A DNA stretch of 64,000 nt from Apoderus coryli (Eukaryota > Arthropoda > Insecta > Coleoptera > Attelabidae). A program made the position numbers and the translations under genes. The notes under the pieces were generated by a model. That model made no database searches. It had not been told where the DNA came from and saw nothing but the letters and a program-made list of their open reading frames with translations. Position 1 is the stretch's first letter. Every line of letters begins with the position of its first letter. Location of the stretch: contig OU452210.1 of NCBI GenBank assembly GCA_911728435.2, forward strand, positions 10,416,001 through 10,480,000, in the 5' to 3' direction. Positions 25,930 to 38,400 of the stretch are shown here, piece after piece.

Positions 25930-26600
25930 ATATATACCGGGTATTCCTTAAGGGTGGACAGGTAGCATATCTCAGGAAATAATAGTCGTAGGACAATGGA
26001 AAAAAAAATCTTTTAGGGAAATCGACAATGGGAAATCGCTGGAAATATTTTTTTAGTTCCTAACTATACCGCTAGGGGGGCGTAATAGATGCAGTAATGC
26101 GAAAAATGCATTTTTATTGAAAATTTCGCAATATAAGTTAGAAAAACAATACTACCACAGTAATGCTACTGAGATTCGGCAACTTTTTAGTGTATCACTT
26201 TTTATTGTGCAGCTTGAAATGAAGGCAGCAAGGAAGGACGAAATTTTACCTATGATAATGTGTATAACTTTGGTTTGGCTTAACCGAATTTATCAATCTA
26301 ATTTTTGTTTAAGAACTCAAGCCTTGCTGATGAAGAAAAAAAGGATTTCAAATCATAATTGTTTTTTGGAGCTCCGCTAGATGGCGATATTTGCATCGCC
26401 TAAGGTTTTTTTGATTTTTCTTTAAAAACTTAAATGGAATGATACAAATATTTTATCAAAAATGAAAAGTAAATTGAATTTGCAACAAAAAAGTCCAAAA
26501 CCGCACAGGAAAATCTTTATTCATTTGAGAGTTATGGCCAAAAGAATGTTGTTCACCAAAATTCGTTAAATACAGTTTGATTTTACTCTTCAAATTTTTA
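25930..26600. repeat. Probable old dispersed repeat
   Basis: Starts with ATATACCGGGTATTCC, a variant of the ACACCCTGTATA-type terminal motif scattered over the window. It contains CCGCTAGGGGGGCG and CGCTAGATGGCGAT, words I associate with interspersed repeats of insect genomes. Boundaries and family are not determinable here. Confidence 0.35.
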
Positions 26601-26840
26601 TAACATTTAATAATTATGATATATAAAAAGAAATCCTGCTTTAGATCTACTCAAATTTCATTGTCTGAATTTTGAATATTGTATTTTGTTTTTTAAGTAA
26701 TGTTTTTTATGTAAAAATTTTTCACTAACTGGTAAGCTGCTTCTTCATGTATAATTTTGCATTGAATTTTATTGTTGAATATCTTTTAGATATATAGATG
26801 TTTAATCTATGAGTATTGTGAGGGCTTCTGTGTAAGTTTT

Positions 26841-26945
26841 TGTCACTGATGATGAGATGATTCTCGAAACATGTGTGACATGGTTGTAACGATTTGAACA
26901 CATACATATTATTTAGTGGAGTAGACGTGATTTTATTTCCTGCTA
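26841..26945 (+). ncRNA. Hammerhead-like motif plus conserved downstream tail
   Basis: Stem I TGTCA (26841-26845) pairs perfectly with TGACA (26876-26880). The core CTGATGA is at 26846-26852, the extra T at 26853, stem II GAGA-TGAT-TCTC at 26854-26865, GAAAC at 26866-26870, then AT-GT. The base at the cleavage position (26875) is G, which normally abolishes cleavage, so this copy is probably inactive. The shared family tail GTGGAGTAGACG...TTTTATTTCC follows at about 26915-26942. Confidence 0.6.
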
Positions 26946-28560
26946 TACTTGAAACTCATCTGTGCAATGGATTACTTTAACAAATAAAATTATTTTTTTA
27001 AATGCCAATTGCTTGACTTTTTAAATGTAAACTGTCATGCATAAAGTGCGATTCTTATTTTATTGCTACATATATTTATAGTTGTAATGCCATCAAATAA
27101 GTTAAATTGGAATGGAACAAAAAAAAATAGTTCGTATAAGTAATCGATACAATTGATTGTGATCTAACAAGCCTACCCTACAACCACACAATAAATTCTC
27201 TTTTAAATACAGTGGCATTCAATGAAATTAACTTGATAACATCACCGCCATCTTGTAATTTAAATGCAATTGTTTGGTTTATTTATTTATTTATTTTTAT
27301 TTTTATTTTCACCGCTAACAAGTTTATTTTCATTTTATCTTTATTTGTTATTTCTCTATATCAGATTTATACAAGATAATTGGCTTACAAGGAAAAATTA
27401 TACGAACGTAGTACATGGGTGATTCTTTTTGATTGACCTATTAGTAGACAATCTTCTCTGGCGATGAAATTGTGGTTCGTAACAAGTAGTTATTGGTATT
27501 TTTATTATTAAACAACCAACACTATTTTTTCAAACGCAAAACGTATCATTAGGAAGAATGGTGTATATCTAGAACCGACTTTGTGTGAACATAAGAACTC
27601 AAGATTCTTTGTTTTGAAAGGTTTATCGAAAACAAAAATTCATACCGAACAACAATTTAATTTTGTATACAACTGTAATCTATTAAATGATGCAAATGAA
27701 CAATTCAGAATATAGCAATTTGAAAAAGGCAACGACCAGATGAAAGCAAAAAGTACTGAAGTAGTTTTTCCTGGGTTCTGTCAACCTAACATTTAGTCCC
27801 GTAGGTAGAATTAAAAACAAAGTATGTATAAACATGAAAAGTAGAAAAACTCGTTCAGGCGGTTCCGAATAAAGTAAGTAAAAACAAAAAGCTGTTAGAA
27901 TAAGTAATAAACAACTAAAAAGACTATAAAGTATATTATGCAGCTTTTTGTGCAGTACCTATTATAAATTTTTGATATATTCATATTTTCCGCAATCTAA
28001 TAACTTTACACTGTTTTATAAGCAAATTTATTTAATATTTCAGCTTTTAAATATTTTCATTAACGGCAACTCCTTAATTGTCATTTACCACTTAACCTCA
28101 ACCTTAAATATTTTCAAACTACTTATTAAGAACTGTAAATAAATTTTATAACTGCCTACACCTGACAGAACATACCCATATTTATATATATATAAAATTT
28201 AATATGCTTTTTCAACGTCTATATTTTAGTTTCGCGTGCTTTAAAGTCATACTATTTATTAACAACCGAGTTCATTGAATATCTGCATGACAATTTACGT
28301 GTTACCACGTTGAATAACATTTACTTAAAATTTCGCAACAGTTGTTGGCGAATCCAGATCATAATAATTTCTAATTTATCTGTTAAAGGCACCCTGTATA
28401 TTAACTAGAGGATTCTAAAGATGCATTTAATTTAAAATTATTATAATCATTATTCTTGTTCATATTAATACACATGCAAGATGTTTACTTTCCCTCACGT
28501 AGAATATGAAAATAACGAGTCAAAACGAAACAAAAATTTTTATAATACACAAGATATTTT
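26946..28560 (+). other. Intronic AT-rich sequence
   Basis: No exon recognised. ACCCTGTATATTA near 28390 is another instance of the dispersed terminal motif. Confidence 0.4.
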
Positions 28561-28694
28561 TAGCTCTCCATATCATATATGTAATATATGTATATATGGA
28601 GACTATTAGTTTCATGAAAAAAAAATTTTTTTTAATTTCACCGGAAATACTTCTTTTTGGTCATTTTATACATAAATAAGTAGTTTTAAAAAAA

Positions 28695-28725
<31 letters not shown>

Positions 28726-28726
28726 A

Positions 28727-28757
<31 letters not shown>

Positions 28758-28758
28758 A
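28695..28758 (+). repeat. (GTCT)n microsatellite
   Basis: About 15 tetranucleotide units with one GTAT interruption. It produces spurious open frames on both strands. It lies inside the rolling-circle element, at the place where DINE-1-like elements carry a GTCY microsatellite. Confidence 0.95.
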
Positions 28759-28989
28759 TCCACGAAAACGCAAAAACCGCTTAACAGATTTTAACCAAAT
28801 TTGGTACAAAAATACTATTGGACATGGCAAGGAGCTGATTAGATTTTGGGAAACATTGAGCGTAGGCAAAGGGTTTAAAAGAGGGTTCAAAAATTAAAAA
28901 AATTCATAGTTCTTAAACTTATCCGAAATACTGCATAATTTTTTACGCATTTAATTGAATATAACCTAAAATATTGAACATAAAATATT

Positions 28990-30760
28990 AGACCACATTG
29001 GCGTTCGAAAATAGTGTAAAATGGGGTAAAAAAGATTAAAAAAAAACGTATTTCTTAAAAATAGCAGAAATATTAACTAGTTATTGATAGTTTTGATAGA
29101 ATATAACCTATAAAATGTGTTATGAATAACTTACTTTCATAGGCGTTCGTAAATAGTGGAAAAGGGGTCAAAACATAAAAAATATATATTTCCTAAACTT
29201 ATTCGAAATATGGAATAATTTTTCATAGTTGTGATACAATATAAGCTAAAAAATATTCCATAAAAGAATTGGTTCACACAGGCGTTCGAAAATAGTTTAA
29301 AAAAAGGGTCAAAAACGAAAAAAAAAACGTTTCCCAAATATACCAGAAAAATTGGCTAATTATATATAGCTTTCATATAAGATAACCTAAAAAATGCAGC
29401 ATAAAATTTTTATTCACATAGGCGTTCGTAAATAGTAGGAAAAGGGGTAAAATAAAAAAAAATTAAAATGTAAAAAATTTTATATTTAACTAGATGAATT
29501 GGTGTTAAAAAAACACGACAAAAATTAATGTACCATAGGCGTCCGTAAAAATTCTATAAAAGGGTCAGAAAAAATTTGTATCCGTGATAACTCAAAAACC
29601 ATTTAACGGATTTTAACCACATTTGGTACGAAAATACTACAGGATAATTATAGGTGGTGATTAACATTGAGCGTAGGCAACGGGTTTAAAAGAGGTTTCA
29701 AAAATTTAAAAAATCATAGTTCTTAAACTTATCCGAAATATTGAATAATTTTTTATAGTTGTGATAGAATATAACCTAAAAAATGTTACATAAAAGAATT
29801 AGTTCACACAGGCGTTCGAAAATAGTGTTAAAAAAGGGTCAAAAACGAAAAAAAAATGTTTCCCAAATATACCAGAAAAATTGGTTAATTATATATAGCT
29901 TTGATATAAGATAACCTAAAAAATGCAGCATAAAATTTTTATTTACATAGGCGTTCGTAAATAGTAGAAAAAGGGGTAAAATAAAAAAAATTAAAATGTA
30001 AAAATTTTTATATTTAACTAGTTGAGTTGGTGTTAAAAATACACGACAAAAATTAATGTTCCATAGGCGTTCGTGAAAATTCTATAAAAGGGTCAGAAAA
30101 AATTTGTATCCGTGATAACTCAAAAACCACTTAACGGATTTTAACCACATTTGGTACGAAAATACTACAGGCTATTTATAGGTGGTGATTAACATTGAGC
30201 GTAGGCAAGGGGTTTAAAAGAGGGTTCAAAAATTTAAAAAAATTATAGTTCTTAAACTTATCCGAAATATTGAATAATTTTTTATAGGTGTGATAGAATA
30301 TAACCTAAAAAATGTTACATGAAAGAATTAGTTCACACAGGCGTTCGAAAATAGTCTTAAAAAAAGAGTCAAAAACGAAAAAAAAATGTTTCCCAAATAT
30401 ACCAGAAAAATTGGCTAATTATATATAGCTTTCATATAAGATAACCTAAAAAATGCAGCATAAAATTTTTATTTACATAGGCGTTCGTAAATAGTAAAAA
30501 AAAGGGGTAAAATGAAAAAAAAATTAAAATGTAAAAATTTTTATATTTAACTAGTTGAATTGGTGTTAAAAATACACGACAAAAATTAATGTTCCATAGG
30601 CGTCCGTGAAAATTCTATAAAAGGGTCAGAAAAAAATTGTATCCGTGATAACTCAAAAACCACTTAACGGATAACCTACAACATGCAGCATAACAATTTT
30701 GTTTACATAGGCGTTCGTAAATAGTAGAAAAGGGGGCAAAATAAATTTTATAATAAAACT
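28990..30760 (+). repeat. Nested tandem array: ~130-bp units inside ~530-bp units
   Basis: The marker GGCGTTCG or GGCGTCCG recurs about twelve times: near 29000, 29142, 29281, 29421, 29538, 29811, 29948, 30066, 30340, 30480, 30599 and 30710. Matching markers are about 530 bp apart (29281/29811/30340; 29421/29948/30480; 29538/30066/30599), so a higher-order unit of roughly 530 bp has been copied. A second marker, ATTGAGCGTAGGCAA, at about 28855, 29665 and 30190 agrees with this period from the second copy on. No coding capacity. Confidence 0.85.
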
Positions 30761-30999
30761 AAAAAAAAATCAATTATTTTGCGTACAAGAATTTGGCCTA
30801 GATCTGGAATATAAAATATCTGCGTATAAATAGTGCCTCCAAAGAGAAGAAAAAGGCACAAAACCCGATACAAAAAAAAAAAAAATAGCTGATGTCTAAA
30901 ACAAAACAAAAATTTAGATAAATGACAAAAAGGTCATAAAATTATGACTTTTACACTTAAATATGGAGAGCTATTCGTGCCTCGAGGGCAACAGCTAGT

Positions 31000-33900
31000 T
31001 GTAATTTATTATTCCTTTCGCGAAATATTATTTATAATGTCGTGCGCATATCATTAAATGATGGTTGTTATACTGAGTAAAATAAATGACATCTGAGAAG
31101 AACAAAAACTCTGGCCTCAATAATTTCATGCTTGCACAAAAATCCTGGAAAAAAAATCTTCAGGAGCAATCTATATACCGGATTTTAGAGACAAATTAAA
31201 ACAGAACTACTACTACTAGTGACAAAATCACATTTAACACTAACTTCCAAGGTTTAAGATAAGCAACCACATCAGAATTTGAAATAAAAATTTGTATCGT
31301 CAATTTCAATTTAAATTCAATTCCACCGAATCGTAACCACATAGCAAAGATTCTTTTGTTTAATTTTTTCTAAATGTAATCAAGAGTTTATATGCTTATT
31401 ATAATTTGCGGTAACAGAAATAATAAAAGAGTAACATAAATTATGTTGGTTTTTCAAATAATTATTAAATTTTTCTTCGATTTGCTCAAAATAATTTTAT
31501 GCCTGATTATATTATTATTATTATAATTCATGAAAGTGTTGCGTAATATATATATAATATATTACATAACATGTTTATTTATATTATTGATTTTATATAT
31601 TTTTTTATTGAATTATGTCAAACACAAACTAAAATATTTAAATTTCATAATTACGCATATGTAAAAATTAATATTGTAAATTTGTAATTACTTTATAATT
31701 TTTGTTAATTTAGTAAATTAATTTCGTTAATTACCTACATTGTAACATCAGAATATTTGTGTATCAATTTGTCAGTGTATTTTAATTTATATATATATTT
31801 ATGCGGAAATGATTTAAATATTTTGATCGTAAGAATTTCGAAGCAGAAATTGAAATTATTAATGTTAAATATTCAGTATAAATTGAATAAATTAACTGGT
31901 GAGCGCTAGCTTCAATTGCATCATAAATAACACTTAATAAAAACTAATCCAGGTTTCCTTGGTTTATTTATCACATGTATATTATAATTTACGAGGATGA
32001 GAAAAAAAGTTTCCGCCTGATTACACAGATCTCGATTGCTTTGTGTAAACGGAAAAACTTCTATTTCAAAGGTTACTCGATGATTAGAGTCACACTTAAA
32101 AAAAAATCCTTTACAGTCATCAAAAAATAAATCATTAAAGGTGTTTTACAATATTGCAGCTTTGACTTTCTATCATATTTTATCAATACCTACGTTATGT
32201 AGAAAAAATTGGTTTTATAGAAGCAAGAAAGCAATTTTTCTTTTCTTATTTCAATACATCATGGCATTATGGAAAATGTATTCAAAGCTTATTCGTACAA
32301 TAGAGAATAATTCATTGCCCAACAAAACCAAATAGTACAAAATAAATTTGATTTCACGTTGGATAAAAATAGAAATCTACATGTGAAAATTGTGCTCCAG
32401 TATTTTGAAGTACGAGGAAAGATGATAAAAAATTAGTATAGTAAGTAGTATAACTGTGTCTCATGAAAAAAGATTAAAATCTACAAAGTACAGTAAGTAG
32501 TTTTATTTAACAAGTCACGATGTTTTACTATGTGGAAAGTGCCCAATAAATCAAGTGTTATCAAATACCTCAACTGACATAATCACACGTTGGAAAGTTA
32601 TATCATATATTAAAGACGTGCTCACTATTCTTTCTTATTTTGGTTCACTTATATGACAACTTTTATTAAAATCTTAACAGATCTGATGATTAAACAAAAT
32701 AATAGAAATCCGCGGTATGGCTTTTTAACGGAAACAAATTATTACACAAAATTCCAGTATATGCACTACAAATATTGTTTACCCAAAAAATAAGGAGTAA
32801 AATTTATAAAAAACAATACTAAATCTTTAAAAACTGTATCTACATTTTTTTTTTAAAACCAACTCGTTATTGGAGGGATCTGAAGAAAGACGTATGTAAT
32901 AACATTTTATAATATATCGCTATGTTGTAAACCCATTAATTTAATACGCTTCTTTGTTAGCTTCAGAGATCTCTGCTACTTAATTACTGATATGATAATC
33001 TTACAAAATACCGGAAAATTAATATACTTATGTGACGTTTAAAATATTATATTTAAGAAAAATTTACATATAAAATTAGTAAGATTATATAGGAAAAACT
33101 ATGTAGCAATGAATTTTGTATTACAATTTAGTTTGCGAATAACAATTATTTAAACTTTAAATAAGAAATTTACTTTAGGTAATTTACCTAATTAATTACT
33201 AAATAATTTTTTCTTGTGTTACGGTCCTCAATTTGTGAAAACATCGTATAAGTTTATGAAAATCATGAAGATATCTTGGTGCCTATAAATAACCATCCCA
33301 GTATATTATATTGTGAATTAAATATAGCCATTATCGCGAAGAAAAATAACACTCGTGACTTTATTGGCCTTGACAGTGAGTTTTCATAAGCATAAGGCAT
33401 ATTTAAAAAATATATACAATGTACAAGGATTTTTGAGTAACATTACAAGCTTTTGTATTCGCATAGACAAGTTTTGAACGTGAAGCTCAAACGTAGCCTC
33501 TGTGAATCACTAATTTTATCCAATTTTAATTACTGTGATTGACTGAGAATGGAAGACAGTTGTCTCTATCACCTGGGTACGTTGTTTTCAAATTACTTTA
33601 TGAGTCTAATGCTCCTTTTGCGATATTAAAAATAAGGTTGCGTTCAGGAGAGATGTACATGAATGCCACGTCATAGAACTTCACTTTTTTAGATTAAAGT
33701 GCTTTGGATCTTATTTATTTGAAACGCTCACAAAAGACTAAGCAACAGTCCAAACACATCAGTATGCTTCCGATTAATCAATATGGTAATGGAATGCTAC
33801 ACTGGGACCACATTTTTGTTAAATTTACCGTACATTTCAAATTTGTTACTTGTAAGTTTTTCATTAAAAAAAAAACGGTAATTACAATTATACCTAAGTA

Positions 33901-34940
33901 ATTTCAAATTGTTAAGTGACAAGAACATTTTATGTACCATGAAAGTTAAATTACACGTCTTATTTGCTTATTATTTATGTTTTTAAACTTATTACTTTCT
34001 TATGAAAAACTGTTCCACTTTTCTTTGTTTATGTATTATTTAATAATTGCATATACATTATCTACCTACAACAGATTGAACTACTCTTCCTAAAGACCTA
34101 GATTTGGGTACATAAAATCTCATTTATTACTTGTGTTGTCCAATAAATTCATAAATGTTTTATTATACAGGTGTGTATGAAAATATCAAAAGAAGTCATT
34201 ATAAACATATTTCGAAAGTTTTTGGAATTTTTCCAATGTATTTCCAAGATCTTTGTAAATAACAAATTGAAATTCAGTACAGCTAAAACATATCACAAAC
34301 TACATACAATGGTCAATATCAGGGTGATACATTTTTAAAATTCATGATGTAGTTTTTGAGATAAATGCGTTTTTCATACTAATTTTCAAAAAAACTTTTT
34401 TATGTAAAATTTTCTAAAAACATATTATATACATACACCCTGTTTTCCTGATTAATCATTTTCAGTTAGTACACCAAGGTACTCTCTAACAGGCATTAAA
34501 TGCTCTAACCTTACCTCACCTAAAAGCATTTTCATTGTAAATCCGATTCCGATTTGCATAAACATCCCAGAGTAACTTTTTCTCTATACACAGTTATTTA
34601 AATCTCGCAGTAAGAATTTATTTGTCGCTGTGTTGTGTACTATGTCTTTGATAGACCATGTATGTATAAAGTAGCAATAAATTCGTGAGAATCACTTGGT
34701 GGATATTGTCTAAGCGGTAATATTTCACAAAAACAAATATTCAAATAGTATGTAAAACAAAGTTAAAAAGCTTACCTAAAACAAAATTGATAATATAGGT
34801 ACCCCACAAACTGTTAAATAATTTATAAGTATGTGTAAAATAGAGTTGTGTGCAAGAAATGGATGTCTGATTTATAACTCACGGCTATAAACATACACAG
34901 TGTCCAATATCTAAAGAGTTTTTGCAAATTCATTTCAAGG
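31000..34940 (+). other. Intronic AT-rich sequence
   Basis: No exon or RNA gene recognised. ACACCCTGTTTTCC near 34434 is another dispersed terminal motif. Confidence 0.4.
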
Positions 34941-34947
34941 TTTTGGG

Positions 34948-34995
34948 TATGGAGTGCCCCAAGGGACAGTTTTAGGCCCGGTTTTGTTTTCTTAA
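34948..34995 (+). pseudogene. Micro-fragment of a reverse transcriptase
   Basis: Fifteen codons read YGVPQGTVLGPVLFS followed by TAA. GVPQGS-x-LGP is the conserved block that precedes the catalytic YADD in non-LTR reverse transcriptases. Nothing recognisable flanks it, so it is a very small relic. Confidence 0.6.
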
Positions 34996-35396
34996 TATAT
35001 GAACAATCAACAACAACAATATACCTGATTGATTATTAGATTAGGTACCTACTCATAATACACTTTCATTAAATTTAGATAAGAGTTTACACGAGAGTTA
35101 CTTTCATTTTATGTTACTTATAGCTGCAATTTGTGTTTTCAGGTAGAAGTATCCGACATAAGTCTCATTTGTTCCTGACTTCAAGAATGTTCAATTATTT
35201 ATCAGATATTATTAAACAGTTAAACACAATTGTCTCTAGAAGTACGGAGGAAATAAACCAATAAATTAATTTACAAAATTAAATATAGTTAAATATAACA
35301 GCTATAACTAAAAGTTATACATTAAATATTCTTGAAATAAAAGTCGACCTCCACACAATAAATTTTAATAAACATCTCCAACAAATTACATTTGTC

Positions 35397-35437
35397 ACCA
35401 TACATGTTTCGCAGCTCCGGGCTGCATCATCAGTGGT
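35397..35437 (-). ncRNA. Hammerhead-like ribozyme motif
   Basis: Reverse complement: stem I strand ACCA, core CTGATGA, the same extra T, stem II GCAGC-CCGGA-GCTGC, GAAAC, AT-GT, A at the cleavage position (GUA, permissible), then TGGT closing stem I. About 55-60 nt further on the minus strand comes GTGGAGGTCGACTTTTATTTC, the family's shared tail. Stems differ in sequence from the other loci but still pair. Confidence 0.6.
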
Positions 35438-38400
35438 TATAAGAGATTTTTACGAATTTAACTTAGTACATATTATTTTTTGGAAATCCATTTATCAACT
35501 CATTGCGTGAAAAAATTTTTCTAAGTCATAAAAATAAAAAAATTTCTGTTAAATTAAGTTTTTTGTTGTTAATCATTTAAAACTAAACTAAAAAACCCAA
35601 AACTCACATTATTTCTAATGTAAGTCTCATGATATTCTCTCTTTTTATAAATCATTGAAAAACTTCTCTTCGCCAACAGTAGTAAGCACTTGATGATATG
35701 GACTACTTCTTTCGAATAAAAGTTATACTACAAAAAAAAAAAAGAGACACCCTATATATATAAATAAATAAAATATAGTTACAATACATTGGAATCTTTA
35801 TATTATATACTGTATAAAGTTCACTATATGTTTTTCTTATATAAACAAAAAGGTTAAAGGGTTAAGAAGACACTACATAAAGACAACAATCGAGATTCAA
35901 CGAAGAACTTTAAGAATATGTGACGTTAAGATATTATTCATGCGAAAAGAAAAATGTAAGTCATTATAATAACAAAACTACAAAGGCTGTAGATCTTGAA
36001 GACTGAATACAAGAATACTATCAAATAGAAACATATTTGTGAAGCAAACATTATATTTAATACCTTATTCTTTAGGAATTTCTAGTTAATAATAATAATT
36101 AATAATGTTGTTTTCTTAATCTTGACCCTTAATCGATTTGAAAATCTAAATTGGTGGTTTTACGATTTTCTAATGTTTTGATTATAACAGAAAATGATAA
36201 TGATTTTGCATTATTATAACCAGTTCTAATTCTAGTTTCTTATGAGGAAAAATATTCTATGTAAAACATTGATTACCTGTTCTTAAAAGAAGTTTCAGGT
36301 TCTCTGTATAACCGCAAAAACTTTTTACGCTAATATAAAAATCACTATTAAAAACTACCGACAAAATATGTTAATGGCTACATAATACATGCATAATAAT
36401 ATTTTAATTATTTCAATAAAAATAGATATTCCACAAGCGGCATGCAAAGACATTTTAATCAATTTGATACGGTTCGTTTTTGTCGATTAATGCTTCTGAA
36501 ACATATTATAGATTATTTCTCGTTTAAGTCTAAACAATTCAATGGACAATGACCAAAAGAATTGATTATTCTTTGATAATGTCCGATGTAAATTTTTATT
36601 TATGTACTGTTATGTTTTCATGGGCAGGTAACAATATAAACTCGATGTTAATGAAAGATATTTATCTTTTTGTTGTAGCCAGGTAATTTAATTATAATAA
36701 AATGAATTTCTTCTGCTTTGTCACAATATAGCACTTGGCTTTTTGCCAATTATAAATTATAAATGGGATGCTTTTTCACATAAAACAGTGATATTTATTA
36801 TTATTTGTCTTTAGATATTCTTCATTACTGATTTGCGGTTACGGTAGAACTTATAACAAAATTATTAAAAGCCGTTTAAATCTTTGCCAATCAAGTTGTT
36901 GATACTTAAATTGATTTTAATTTAGTAATTTCTTTTACAAAAACATTAGGAATTTAACATTTTTGTTGCAATATTTATAAATGTCAGTGTCAATTATTTT
37001 ATGTAAAATTGGTAAAAATACTTATATATTCTTGAAGATTTCATAAAATAGTCCATAATGAAGAGGAGTTCAATCAATATTTTAAATAAAACAATAACTA
37101 AGTTAATAACTATTTTAGCCACAACTATGGTTGCTCTAAATTAAGAGAAATAATAATTATCTATAGTGATAATTCATGCCAAAATGCAAAAATAAAATAT
37201 ATATCTATTATTAAGACACATTCGAAAGTATCGACTAAAAAATCAATCATTATTACATTAACCATTGATAGTTTATTGGCTATAAACGTCAAACAAGCAA
37301 CATGGGTAAAAACAAAAATATCAGATGGATCGACCAACAGAGAGACAGGAATTCTGTATAAGGAAATATTTGTTTGAAGAAGACACTGGTTTGGAAAAAT
37401 TGTTTTCGTTGAGAATATTAAAAGCTATTTATGCATATCAGCATATTTTATATGCAATTTCATGCATATAGACATAAGACTATGTAACAAATCCATATAA
37501 CGGCATTTTGATTTTATTAAGACAATTATAAGGTTCATTGTTTTATCTTGAATAGAGATTAATAGTGATGCCTCTGAGAGATAGGTAGTGAAATGCTTAT
37601 GTACGGTGAATACTAAAATGTGTGTATATTTTATGCTTGAGGAGAATTATCATAAAAATATTTGAATTACCTACTATAGTAATGTGTTACCTAGGTTAGT
37701 CTTGCTTTGTACACTTCTAGTTCTTCATAGAACCATTGTTAATATAATCATAAACATTACAAACACTCTATAGAAATAGTAACACATTTAAATTACCTAA
37801 CTGTTAAACACTTTCTCAATTTTTTTGTAATTCAATACCTTTATCATCTTAGATACATTATTTATATCGTGAAAATATACTAGTAGTAAATAACAAATAA
37901 AGGCTTTGTGATTTCAATTCGCTCATTAACCCTGAAAAGAAGTTAAAGTGGGCAAAGTTTTCTAAGAGCATAACTTGTGCAAAACACTGTACGTACGAGT
38001 TAAGACGATCTTGATAAAGTTCAATTTTTAGTGCATGAAAACACTACTGTAACAAAATTTGTAGATTACGATATAATTTTGTTGACGCTCTGTTTGAATT
38101 TTGATTTACATCATTATTATAATAAAATCCTGCTCGCAGATTTATCTTGCCGTATATTCGCTGATACACTAATCTATTTCTCATTTTTGATTTAGTAAAA
38201 TTGCAGACATGATGACTTGGTAAGAAATCACGATAAGTATAGCTACATACATAGAGGAATATTTTTTGATATCTAACAGTGCGGTCTTCTTAACATAGAT
38301 TTTTAAGTAACGTTCATCATCCATGAAATTACAGGTTGGGTGTAAGACCCAGTAGTTTTGCAAATTACCACTACTTTTAGTCAGATAAAATGTGTAATTT

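Larger units (their letters stand above)
28561..30998 (+). mobile_element. Helentron/DINE-1-like non-autonomous rolling-circle element
   Basis: A 13-bp inverted repeat marks the two sides: TAGCTCTCCATAT at 28561-28573 and ATATGGAGAGCTA at 30961-30973. The right copy is followed by a hairpin (TGCC-TCGAG-GGCA, 30978-30990) and CTAG|T (30995-30999), a rolling-circle-type 3' end. Near the left end is a GTCT microsatellite, then the widespread words AAAACGC.AAAACC.CTTAAC and TTTTAACCAAATTTGGTAC. Subterminal inverted repeats, a GTCY microsatellite, tandem repeats and a 3' stem-loop are together the published architecture of DINE-1-type Helentron derivatives. No Rep/helicase frame is present, so the element is non-autonomous. 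Confidence 0.7.

Noticed and set aside
28666..28897. Overlapping frames with VCLSVCLS / TDRQTDRQ repeats
   Set aside because: Generated by the GTCT microsatellite, not a protein.
28990..30760. Regularly repeated units suggesting a CRISPR array
   Set aside because: Units of 130 and 530 bp in a eukaryotic mobile element; no short repeat-spacer pattern and no cas genes.
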